Part shown: one piece after another, positions 23,998 to 31,810 of the stretch
Layout of the letters: the number at the start of each line of letters is the position of its first letter
Numbering within the stretch: position 1 is the first letter of the stretch
Source: Gammaproteobacteria bacterium
GTDB lineage: Bacteria; Pseudomonadota; Gammaproteobacteria; Steroidobacterales; Steroidobacteraceae
Length of the DNA: 54,152 nt
Assembly: GCA_028293725.1 (NCBI GenBank)
Contig: JAQGOE010000179.1
Coordinates: 1-54,152, forward strand
Direction of reading: 5' to 3'
Position numbers and translations under genes: made by a program
The notes under the pieces: generated by a model
What the model saw: only the letters and a program-made list of their open reading frames with translations
Database searches by the model: none
What the model was told of the DNA's origin: nothing

Positions 23998-25611
23998 TTA
24001 TGCGCGCCCTTGCAGTGACCACAACAGCCGCTGTTCCGCTCCGTGGGGGTCATCGACCAGTTTGCACTGGTCGTTGAATATCATCGTCGCACGTCGCTCA
24101 TTGTCGTATGGCGTCCATTGCGGCAGTCCAGGGTGATTCGGGTCTCCGGTGCGAGCGAACGCAACCCAGGCGCTGCTCATTCGCGCAGCAAGCTCATAGC
24201 GATCTTTGCCCGAGCCGGTCATGGACTTCGCAGCATCGACATTGTCGAATACGAAGGGGATTTCCAACGTGTGAAATGTGCGCAGCTTGCCCTCGCGAAC
24301 CGGCGAGCGCCAAGTGAAGTAGTACTGGTATACAGGCGCCTGAGCCTGCGTCGCCTTCCGCTCCGCTTCCAGGACGACACCGGCACGAAAACCATCGGAT
24401 GCCATGATGAGAAAGAGATCCGTGTTGGCCGTACCGGGTCGTCCCGCACGATAGGCCGTTATGATCCGGTCGACATCGGCATCGCTGCTGCTTTTCAGCA
24501 ATTGTTTCACGCGCGTATGTAACGTGGCGTCGTCGATTGGATCCAGCGGCTGACCGGGGAAAAACGTCACTTCGGTCTCAACTGTCCCGATGAGCAAGGG
24601 CACGCTCGCGGACAGGGCCGGCGCTACGGGATCGAAAGGGTCCGTCGGCAACGAGTGGCCGTCGACAACCGGCCCGAAGTTGATGGGCGGGCCGCTACTC
24701 GTGTCGGTTGCCGTGAGCAGCTGCTGCAACGGTACGTCCTGCAACTGCTCCAGTTGACTCGGTTTGAGATTCAAGCGCGCGAGGAAGTGCTCCGCGTTCT
24801 GGCTGGCGGCATCGCGCGAAATCCCCTTTACGGCCGCACCACTTTGCACGATCGCCCGCTTGAACAGGCCGCGCGCCGCGGGCATGGCCATGAGCGAGCT
24901 GACTTTGCCCCCGCCGCCGGACTGGCCGAAAAGTGTAACGTTGTCGGGATCCCCGCCGAAAGCGGCAATATTGTCCCGGACCCATTCGAGCGCCGCGACG
25001 ATGTCCAGGTTACCGACGTTGCTGCTGGCGGCGTAGCGCTCGGAGCCAAATCCAGCCAGATATAGATATCCCAGCGCCGAAAGCCGGTGATTCACCGTCA
25101 CGGCCACCACGTCGTGCTTCCTGGCCAGCTGGATGCCGTCGTAACAGATGAACCCGCCGGAACCGCTGGTATAACCCCCGCCGTGGAGCCAGACCATGAC
25201 GGGGAGCTTTCGTCCGCGATCGAGCGCCGGCGTCCAGACATTCAATGCCAGACAGTCCTCACCCATCGCTTCGTCGCGGTCCATGACCTCGACTTCGGGC
25301 GGCACGAAACCATGAAATGACGACAGCAGCTGCGGCGAGCGCGGGCCAAGCGCGGTCGCTTCGCGAACGTTCGGCCAGGGCTTCGGCTTTGCGGGCGGCT
25401 GAAAGCGGCCGGCGCCAGCCGTGGTGTCGCCGTAAGGAACGCCTCTGAAGGTATACACGCTCGCCGCGTAGCTACCCCGGATCTTGCCCGCAGTCGTCGC
25501 GACGATCGCTGGAGCTCCCGAGAGAGTATCCGCCAATACATTAGACGTCCGGGTGGCGAGCGCGCCCGCCACCCATGAGCCCGTACCGATAAAGCTGCGC
25601 CGGTCAATCAC
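23998..25611 (-). CDS. Tat-exported type B carboxylesterase
   Basis: A 537-residue carboxylesterase. Landmarks are FRGVPYGDTTAGAGRFQPP, the EDCL motif (118-121), oxyanion loop HGGG (143-146) and the nucleophile elbow GQSGG with Ser231, where most relatives have GESAG. HTLEIPFVFDN supplies the histidine region. The start is set at GTG 25611 because AAGGAGG lies just upstream; the ATG at 25653 has none. The new N-terminus DRRSFIGTGSWVAGALA is a clear twin-arginine signal. It probably cleaves an ester in the periplasm. It is first in the four-gene operon ending with MFS. No copy of the palindrome is seen upstream. Confidence 0.88.
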   Translation of the reverse strand: MIDRRSFIGTGSWVAGALATRTSNVLADTLSGAPAIVATTAGKIRGSYAASVYTFRGVPYGDTTAGAGRFQPPAKPKPWPNVREATALGPRSPQLLSSFHGFVPPEVEVMDRDEAMGEDCLALNVWTPALDRGRKLPVMVWLHGGGYTSGSGGFICYDGIQLARKHDVVAVTVNHRLSALGYLYLAGFGSERYAASSNVGNLDIVAALEWVRDNIAAFGGDPDNVTLFGQSGGGGKVSSLMAMPAARGLFKRAIVQSGAAVKGISRDAASQNAEHFLARLNLKPSQLEQLQDVPLQQLLTATDTSSGPPINFGPVVDGHSLPTDPFDPVAPALSASVPLLIGTVETEVTFFPGQPLDPIDDATLHTRVKQLLKSSSDADVDRIITAYRAGRPGTANTDLFLIMASDGFRAGVVLEAERKATQAQAPVYQYYFTWRSPVREGKLRTFHTLEIPFVFDNVDAAKSMTGSGKDRYELAARMSSAWVAFARTGDPNHPGLPQWTPYDNERRATMIFNDQCKLVDDPHGAEQRLLWSLQGRA

Positions 25612-25720
25612 CCACCCCTCCTTCCGCCCGCGTGCAGCAGGCCCCGCTAACATTCCACCTAAAGCGGGTCACGACACCGACTTCTTCGTTAAAACCGCTG
25701 TGGCGAAATGGAAACGATCC

Positions 25721-25890
25721 TCAAATCGGTGATTTGTCGTTCACCGAGCTGAACGGAGGAAAGGCATTGCTGCAATCGACGGCATTCTCGCTGGTCGCCG
25801 TGCCAGCAGCGGCACCCGTTACAGTGACGTCCTGGCCCGTAGTGGGCACTGGGAAACTCGTGGGCGCCCGCGCGCCTCGGCTTACCCACA
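25721..25890 (-). pseudogene. Possible 3' remnant of a secreted-protein gene
   Basis: The gap from 25612 to 26113 has no intact gene that I can support. On the minus strand an open frame ending at a TGA (25721-25723) reads as protein-like sequence (SFPVPTTGQDVTVTGAAAG, AVDCSNAFPPFSS) but has no good start or ribosome site. It may be a decayed gene end. The longer plus-strand frame in the same DNA (25632-26075) looks like non-coding composition. Confidence 0.22.
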
Positions 25891-26113
25891 AACATCGCGG
25901 ACTCGCAGCGCTCCATCAGCGCAAGCTGACACCGGCAGGCTCGACGCGTAATATTGTGACGCGCTCAAACGCGCAACAGGCCGAGTTTCAAATACAATTC
26001 AACAGTGGCAGTTGTTTGCCGCGGCGAGCGGCGATTCATTGCCGCCGGACCGCGGCAAGATATTGCCGCACGTGACGGGCCGGTGGCGGGCGATATCCAG
26101 GCAGTAAGAATAC

Positions 26114-26575
26114 ATGTCGGTTACTTCGGTCCTATCCGACCGCCCAACACCTTACCGTCCTATCTCCGGCAACACTTCGCAACGCGGGAAGTTCGCCACA
26201 CCCCTCTCACCGGACCGCGCCGCCCCGACGGATCGCCAGGGTACGGTAGAGGCCGGATATGCCGACCCCACCGATGTCAGCCAGTTCCAAAGTGCATTGG
26301 CACAGGCGCTGCGGACGGATGAGGCAACCGCGTCAGGATCGACAAGCACAACTTCAGAGTCGGACGTCAGCCAGTCGTCCGCCGGGCTCGCGCTATACAA
26401 GCGCGTCAGTCAGATCGGTAACAGCGAACCCTCGGCTTCCCAGCTTCTCAGAAGTTGGAACAGCATTATGCAAAGCGGACAGGATCCGGGGGACGCTGGG
26501 GCTGCCACTTTGCAGGCGTTGCTTCAGAGTGGAACGTCGGCGTTCGGGTCGGGCGTCATCGACGTCACGGCGTAA
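26114..26575 (+). CDS. Hypothetical protein, Ser/Thr/Gln-rich
   Basis: A 153-residue product without a signal peptide or membrane segment. The N-terminal half is rich in Ser, Thr, Pro and Gly and probably disordered; the C-terminal third is helical (LALYKRVSQIGN, SQLLRSWNSIMQSG, TLQALLQSG). DPTDVSQFQSALAQAL resembles a segment of type III secretion inner-rod proteins (YscI type), but no secretion genes are near, so this is only a hint. Codon use looks coding. The ribosome site is poor and the start uncertain. It overlaps the end of the convergent PNPOx-like gene by 11 bp. Confidence 0.5.
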   Translation: MSVTSVLSDRPTPYRPISGNTSQRGKFATPLSPDRAAPTDRQGTVEAGYADPTDVSQFQSALAQALRTDEATASGSTSTTSESDVSQSSAGLALYKRVSQIGNSEPSASQLLRSWNSIMQSGQDPGDAGAATLQALLQSGTSAFGSGVIDVTA

Positions 26576-27239
26576 CTTCGCTCTCAGGTGTTTCGCCATC
26601 CGCGACGTCCTCGCCCCGATAGGCGTCGAGGGCAATTGGGCCGCCCGAGGCCATAACCCTGTCCTTGTCTCGATCGGATAGGGAATCGGCTATCACATCG
26701 ATGCGCTTCCAAGCAGGAAATGGCTGCTCGCCACGGACATTGGGCACATGCGCAGAAAGTTTCTGTTGTGAGAGTTTGTGGATGTAGCGACCGCAGTTGA
26801 CGAAGATATGACTCGCAGTGATACGCACGAGGTACAGTGCGCCGGGCACATGATCCGGCCCCTCGTTCGCGGTCACGCGAGCAACACCCTGAACTCGCAG
26901 TCGGCGTGGTGATTCGAAATCGATGAACAACAAGCCGACCTGCGCCGTGCTCGCGATATTACCGAGCGAGAGAAACATGCCGTTGCCATCGTAGGCCGGA
27001 AATACCAGGTCACAGGACCCGACCAGGCCGACAAAACCAGGTGGCCCACCTTTGTACGACACCGTGGGCCGGCCCCATTCGTCCAGGGTGCTCAAAAAGA
27101 AGAACGTGGCAGCTGCGATGAATGCGCGATCGTTCGCATCGAACTCCTTTCGCACCAGGTTCTCCAGCCGATCGGCGAGCCGCCGAGTGTCATGCTGGCT
27201 CTGAAAGGCACGATGCGATTCCCCATAGAGCTCGCTCAT
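26565..27239 (-). CDS. Pyridoxamine 5'-phosphate oxidase-like (split-barrel flavin) protein
   Basis: The 224-residue protein matches the PNPOx-like split beta-barrel family: AFIAAATFFFLSTLDEWGRP, VSYKGGPPGFV, GNIASTAQVGLLFIDFESP and RLRVQGVARV line up with the FMN-binding strands. Members bind FMN, F420 or haem and often reduce small molecules. The ATG at 27239 with GGGGGCGG upstream is favoured over a GTG at 27263. It is 39 bp after the triple SnoaL gene stop, so the two may share a transcript. Confidence 0.82.
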   Translation of the reverse strand: MSELYGESHRAFQSQHDTRRLADRLENLVRKEFDANDRAFIAAATFFFLSTLDEWGRPTVSYKGGPPGFVGLVGSCDLVFPAYDGNGMFLSLGNIASTAQVGLLFIDFESPRRLRVQGVARVTANEGPDHVPGALYLVRITASHIFVNCGRYIHKLSQQKLSAHVPNVRGEQPFPAWKRIDVIADSLSDRDKDRVMASGGPIALDAYRGEDVADGETPESEVTP

Positions 27240-27278
27240 ATCCGCCCCCAAGCGCGAAGTCACACTTCGAGTCTACGC

Positions 27279-29267
27279 TCAGGAATGCGGCTGTGGCGCA
27301 ATCGGCCGGCCGGAGACCGGATTCCCGTAGTGGAACGGCGGGACGTAGTAGTCCGGGAAAGCCGTGTAGACCTCGGACGGCGGCTTGTCCGCAGGGATCG
27401 CGCTGCTCGGTCCGGCGATTGGCATGAAGCCCTCCGACCAACCCTTGGTGTAGTCAGCCCAGAACGTCGTGTACTGGTGCTCAGACTGGATTTTCCAAAT
27501 CCCGCCTTCCTTCACGAAGGTGTTCTCGGCGACCTCACCGCCCACCTCAGCGCGCTTTCCGAACGCGCCGGCCAGCGTGAGCTCACGTACCCGCGCGCGA
27601 GCGGTCTTGCCGTCATCCGACACGTGGATCACGTGTTGGTAAAGAAAGTGCTCGGCGACTTCGCCCTGACGCAGATTGGCTGGGCCGTCGATGTCGAAGC
27701 TGCGGCGCACGTGCTCACGACTAACGTAGACGCCACGCTGCGCGACCTCGCGCGTCCCGTTGGCCGCGAAGAGTTTCGCAGCGTCGTCCCACTGCCACTT
27801 GTCGCGGTAGAACCCATACGCGTTCTGGAGATTCTCGATCGCGTCAGTGTCTTCCAAGCGCGTGAGTTCCTTGTCGAGCGCCGCTGCGTCAGACCTCAGT
27901 CGCGCGGTCGGCACAGGCTCGAGAGGTGCCGCAGCGGCTTCTGGCCAACTGCTACCCGGCGCGTAGTGGTACGGTACGAGCGTGTAGCCCGGGTAGATCT
28001 CGTAGCGCGCCGACGGCTTGCGATCGGGCGGCAGGTCGACCTCTGGCGTGGTGTTCGCCCAGAACGTGACGCCCCAACCGCGCTTGAAATCCGTGTAGAG
28101 CACGAAGTAGGCGTGAAGCTTGGCGATCTTCCAGACGCCGTTCTCCTTGCGGTACTCGTTCTCGTAGATCGCGTCCCCTAAAAAGTCGGTCCGCTTATCC
28201 AGGTCCGCGCCGAAGATCAACGCACGCCAGCGGCCCTTGGCGGTCATTCCGTCCGACGCCACCGTCACAACCGGCTCCATCTGAGTGTGGTCATACAACT
28301 TGCCCCGCTCCGGAGCGCCGAGGTACTTCAGGTAATGCAGCACACGTGCTTTGCCGACGAACACGCCGCGGCCGCCAATTTCGAGGGTCCCATCGTCGGT
28401 AAAGAGGTCCGCGATCTGCGTCCAGAGATTCTTATCGACGAGGTAGCCATAGGTCCGCTGAAGTACCTCGATCTGGTGCTCGTCCCGCACTAGACCGGCG
28501 AGGCGAAGTGCCTCCGCGAGCCGCTCACCTGGACTGCTAGTAGTCCGACTACCGACGCGCAGTGGCGCCGAACGCGTAGTGGCGGGATTCGGGTAGTGAT
28601 ACGGCGGAAGCGTCACCGTGGGCCATGGATCGGCCGCGAAAGTCGGCGGACTGTCGGCGGGCGGAATCTTACGGTCCGCGACGTTGCTCTGTGTCATCGC
28701 GACCGTCCACCCACCCTCGTAGGGGACCGTGAAAGTCTCGAACCAGTGGATGCGGCTGATCTTCCAACGCCCGCCCTCCTTGCGATACTCGTTCTCGTAC
28801 GGGCCGGTCTGCCAGCGCGCGTATTCGCCATACTGACCGAGGAGGACCAACGCCTTCCAGCGGCCCCGCGCCGATTGACCGTCCGCCGCGACGTCGATCA
28901 CGGGTTGCAGCTGGATGTGGTCACGCAGCTGCCCAACACGGAGGCCCGATTTGCCGTAACCGATCGCATAGAGCAACCCGCGCACGTGCTCCTTACCGCG
29001 GAACACTCCGCTGTTGGCGTACTCAGCGATGACGTCGTCGGTGAAGAGGTCGAGCACCGCATCCCAGTCAGAGCGATCGAGGTAGTAACCGTACTCACAC
29101 TGCACGCGCTTGATCTCGATCGTGTCGGCGACACGCTGAGCGCGCAGCAGGAGCTGGTCGACGCTCGTGGCATCGGCCGTCCGCGCACTGGCCGTGGGCA
29201 ACGACAGTGAGAATAGACAAGCCGACAGGACGACAATAGCGGCCCGCAGGGCGCGGCTTGGAACCAT
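27279..29267 (-). CDS. Secreted protein with three tandem SnoaL-like domains
   Basis: The 662-residue product has a signal peptide (AAIVVLSACLFSLSLPTASA) and three repeats of about 190 residues at roughly 45-225, 258-450 and 480-655. Each repeat has a helical YGYYLDRSDWDAVLDLFTDD-type start (YGYLVDKNLWTQIADLFTDD, YGFYRDKWQWDDAAKLFAAN), a GVFRGKEHV loop, a YENEYRKEGG strand and a closing P-Y/F-H-Y motif. SnoaL/NTF2-like domains are cone-shaped folds that act as isomerases, hydratases or binding modules. Asp and His residues of each pocket (DDV, DHIQ) appear in two repeats, but repeat 3 has AAN and EHFL instead, so it may be inactive. GGGGGGAT precedes the ATG at 29267. Ligand unknown. Confidence 0.85.
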   Translation of the reverse strand: MVPSRALRAAIVVLSACLFSLSLPTASARTADATSVDQLLLRAQRVADTIEIKRVQCEYGYYLDRSDWDAVLDLFTDDVIAEYANSGVFRGKEHVRGLLYAIGYGKSGLRVGQLRDHIQLQPVIDVAADGQSARGRWKALVLLGQYGEYARWQTGPYENEYRKEGGRWKISRIHWFETFTVPYEGGWTVAMTQSNVADRKIPPADSPPTFAADPWPTVTLPPYHYPNPATTRSAPLRVGSRTTSSPGERLAEALRLAGLVRDEHQIEVLQRTYGYLVDKNLWTQIADLFTDDGTLEIGGRGVFVGKARVLHYLKYLGAPERGKLYDHTQMEPVVTVASDGMTAKGRWRALIFGADLDKRTDFLGDAIYENEYRKENGVWKIAKLHAYFVLYTDFKRGWGVTFWANTTPEVDLPPDRKPSARYEIYPGYTLVPYHYAPGSSWPEAAAAPLEPVPTARLRSDAAALDKELTRLEDTDAIENLQNAYGFYRDKWQWDDAAKLFAANGTREVAQRGVYVSREHVRRSFDIDGPANLRQGEVAEHFLYQHVIHVSDDGKTARARVRELTLAGAFGKRAEVGGEVAENTFVKEGGIWKIQSEHQYTTFWADYTKGWSEGFMPIAGPSSAIPADKPPSEVYTAFPDYYVPPFHYGNPVSGRPIAPQPHS

Positions 29268-29442
29268 CGGAAATCCCCCCAGCTTCTTTAATTTCAATGA
29301 ATTAGGTCTTATTTGTAATCTGATTCGAGAGCCCGCAGGGGCTGCTGCGCGCGCGAGCGCAATCGTTTCCCGTGCAGGTAAATCAGGATAACCTGCCACG
29401 ATTCCGGACACCGCAGACGGAAAACATCAAGAGGTAGCGTCA

Positions 29443-30924
29443 ATGTCGAATTCAGTCACCACCCCCTTGTACATCGGAGGCAAGGAACGCCAGACCGCGG
29501 ACACGATGGCGATTGCCGATCCCGCCAAGCCGGGTGTTGTCGTTGGTTATGCCGCCGCGGCCACCACGAAGGACGTCAGCGACGCCGTCGCCGCCGCGAA
29601 GGCAGCCTACCCGGCTTGGGCCGCCCTGTCGCCCCAGCAGCGCGCCGAGAAGATGCTGGCCGCGCTCGCGGGCATTGCGGAGAACCGCGATGACGACGCA
29701 GCCATCCTGTCGCAAGAGAACGGCAAGATCCGTTTTGAAGCCTGGATCGATTCGTTGGTGCTGGAGTTGCGTTGGAAGCTGGCCCTGAGCCACGCCGACG
29801 AAGTCAACGCGTCGAAGGTGCTGCCCCCCATTCCCGGCGCCATTCCGGTGGAAACCACGGTGGCCTATCAGTCGCTGGGCGTGGTTAGCATCATCGTGCC
29901 TTTCAACTGGCCGGTCGCCATCCTCGGCGCCGCTCTGCCGCATGCACTGCTGGCCGGCAACGCCGTCATCGTGAAGCCGCCCCTGACAGCCCCCCTGGCT
30001 ACGACGCGCATCGTGGAGCGCATCGCCAAACAACTACCGCCTGGCGTGCTCAACGTCGTCACCGGCGTAGATGCCAACATGACCGCACTGATCCGCAACC
30101 CCGACGTAGCCAAGGTCTGTTTCACAGGCTCGGTCAACGGCGGAAAGAAGATGATGGAGTTGGCCTCGCAGAGCCTCACTCGCGTCACGCTCGAACTCGG
30201 TGGCAACGACGCGGCGATCGTCCTGAAAGACGCGATCATCGACGACGTGCACCTGGACCGCATGTTCGCGGCCATCTATGACACCACCGGCCAGATCTGC
30301 ATGAACGCCAAGCGCCTGTTCGTGCAAAAGTCGCGTGTCGATGAAGTGGTCAAGGGTCTATCCGCGCGGCTGGAGAAGGTCAACCTCGGCTATGGCCTCG
30401 ACAAGGGCACGACAATGGGCCCGCTGCATTCGCCGGCGCAGAAGGCCTTTGTCGACAGCCTCATCAAGGAAGCCAAAGACTCCGGCGCCAAGGTACTGGA
30501 ATTCGGCGAATTGCCAGGCGGCGACATGAAGGGCGGCAACTTCGTGCGCCCGGCCATCGTCGTCAATCCGAACCTCAATCTACGCGTCGTGACCGAAGAG
30601 CAGTTCGGCCCGGTGATTCCGGTCATCCCCTTCGAAACCGAAGAGGAAGCCGTCCGCATGGCGAACGATAGCTGGGCGGGCTTGAGCGGTTCGGTCTGGA
30701 CGGCCGATCCCAAGACGGCCAATCGCGTCGGCGGCCAGTTGGTCTGCGGTTACGTCTGGGTCAACGACCACGGCGCCACCCGCCTCGACCTGCGCGCCCC
30801 CTTCGGCGGCATGAAGTCGTCGGGTATTGGCCGCGAGCAAGGCATTGAAGGCGTCCGCGCCTTCCAAGACACCCGTTCCATCGCCCATCTCGACGCAGCG
30901 GCCCTGGCCGCCATGGCGCACTAG
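29443..30924 (+). CDS. Aldehyde dehydrogenase family protein
   Basis: A 493-residue NAD(P)-dependent aldehyde dehydrogenase with all key residues: Asn155 in PFNWPVA, Glu251 in TLELGGND and nucleophile Cys286 in GQICMNAKR. FGGMKSSGIGREQG is the usual C-terminal region. AGAGGTAG lies before the ATG at 29443. Its exact aldehyde cannot be set. An oxidation of 2-oxoglutarate semialdehyde after hydroxyproline breakdown would link it to the imino-acid genes 25 kb away, but this is speculative. It is divergent from the triple SnoaL gene and is followed by a long hairpin. Confidence 0.93.
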   Translation: MSNSVTTPLYIGGKERQTADTMAIADPAKPGVVVGYAAAATTKDVSDAVAAAKAAYPAWAALSPQQRAEKMLAALAGIAENRDDDAAILSQENGKIRFEAWIDSLVLELRWKLALSHADEVNASKVLPPIPGAIPVETTVAYQSLGVVSIIVPFNWPVAILGAALPHALLAGNAVIVKPPLTAPLATTRIVERIAKQLPPGVLNVVTGVDANMTALIRNPDVAKVCFTGSVNGGKKMMELASQSLTRVTLELGGNDAAIVLKDAIIDDVHLDRMFAAIYDTTGQICMNAKRLFVQKSRVDEVVKGLSARLEKVNLGYGLDKGTTMGPLHSPAQKAFVDSLIKEAKDSGAKVLEFGELPGGDMKGGNFVRPAIVVNPNLNLRVVTEEQFGPVIPVIPFETEEEAVRMANDSWAGLSGSVWTADPKTANRVGGQLVCGYVWVNDHGATRLDLRAPFGGMKSSGIGREQGIEGVRAFQDTRSIAHLDAAALAAMAH

Positions 30925-30937
30925 CAAGTAGACGAAA

Positions 30938-30981
30938 GCGCGATGAACGCCAGCTGCAACGGTCGCTGAGGTTCATCGCGC
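30938..30981. terminator. Bidirectional hairpin after aldehyde dehydrogenase
   Basis: GCGCGATGAAC (30938-30948) and GTTCATCGCGC (30971-30981) form a perfect 11-bp stem; CAGC and GCTG inside the loop can add 4 pairs. It lies between the convergent aldehyde dehydrogenase (stop 30924) and antitoxin (stop 31065). There is only a weak T-run (CTATTTCTT), so intrinsic termination is likely but not certain. Confidence 0.55.
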
Positions 30982-31064
30982 GCGGTCTATTTCTTCCGGC
31001 GGGATTTGACGGCGGGGGTGCGTGTCCGCACGTTAATTTCGCCGCGCCCGACCCTCGCCGCGCG

Positions 31065-31292
31065 TCAATCCCAATCCTTCAGGTCGAGAATCGACTTGCT
31101 CGAAAATCGTCCCTGCTTCAGATCATCCAGGCCTTCGAGAACATTCACAGCAACCGCTCGATCCTGCATATCCTGGCGAATCAAATCGCGGATGTACTCG
31201 CTCGGTGTCGCGTAGACGTCCTTGTCGCTCGCCCGCTCGTCGACATACTCTCGAAGGACATCTGTTAATTGAATATTGAGACTACTGCCCAC
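31065..31292 (-). CDS. ParD/CopG-type antitoxin, orphan
   Basis: The 75-residue protein fits ribbon-helix-helix antitoxins: an N-terminal strand SLNIQLTDVLREYVDERA, then YATPSEYIRDLIRQDMQD, which is typical of ParD/CC2985 antitoxins, and a C-terminal tail that would wrap a toxin. GGGGAG precedes the GTG at 31292. No ParE/RelE-like toxin gene follows; the next 75 bp after the stop stay open in the same frame and end in a lysine/arginine-rich tail before a TAG. The partner may be lost or encoded elsewhere. Confidence 0.72.
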   Translation of the reverse strand: MGSSLNIQLTDVLREYVDERASDKDVYATPSEYIRDLIRQDMQDRAVAVNVLEGLDDLKQGRFSSKSILDLKDWD

Positions 31293-31422
31293 GGCATCAC
31301 TCCCCAAGGAAAGCGTAAGGGCGTCAATTGTGCTTAGGATGGCACAGATGCCATAGCTCGGTGAGCGGTCGCGCCAGAAGAGCGTACGATGCCTGGTGGC
31401 TTTACATACATCGGAGCAGTTC

Positions 31423-31797
31423 ATGGCGGTCCATTCCAGTTTATCGCGTTCGGCCTCTGCGGTGATTTTGGCTCACCTCCGTACGCTGCGCGCGAACCTT
31501 GCGAAGGCGCGCGACACGCTCGTGCACTTCAAAGTCGACCGAGTCGATCGCGACAAGCTGGAACCGGCAGCGCGGCGCGTGGACGACCTAATGAACCTGT
31601 TCGCGAGCGGTTCGCGCGATCCCGAGCAAGGGTCCCTTTTTGTTACCGAGATTCAAGGCGGAGTTGAGACAGTGACGAATCCCAAGTCGGCCGAGGCGCT
31701 GCGCGACGCTCAGGTCAATATTGTCGCGTTGCTTAATGCAATGCGGGGCGTGGGAACTGACGAACCTCTTGCCTTGCGTCTGTCGTCTTCCGTGTGA
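31423..31797 (+). CDS. Hypothetical protein, mostly helical
   Basis: A 124-residue protein without known motifs. It is predicted to be mainly alpha-helical (LAHLRTLRANLAKARDTLVH, RDKLEPAARRVDDLMNLFA). The ATG at 31423 follows a CGGAGC ribosome-site-like element. It is divergent from the antitoxin gene and ends 13 bp before the convergent PQQ dehydrogenase stop. The role is unknown. Confidence 0.55.
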   Translation: MAVHSSLSRSASAVILAHLRTLRANLAKARDTLVHFKVDRVDRDKLEPAARRVDDLMNLFASGSRDPEQGSLFVTEIQGGVETVTNPKSAEALRDAQVNIVALLNAMRGVGTDEPLALRLSSSV

Positions 31798-31810
31798 CAT
31801 TGCTATCGGA

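Noticed and set aside
25954..25985. Candidate seventh operator (TTGTGAC with GCAACAG at 12-bp spacing)
   Set aside because: Right spacing but the half-sites do not pair well and it does not head a convincing gene.
27192..28181. 329-codon plus-strand frame over the triple SnoaL gene
   Set aside because: Antisense shadow with arginine/valine bias and no recognisable domain.
29290..29340. TTGTAAT near the SnoaL/aldehyde dehydrogenase promoters as a regulon site
   Set aside because: No matching second half-site at the 12-bp spacing.
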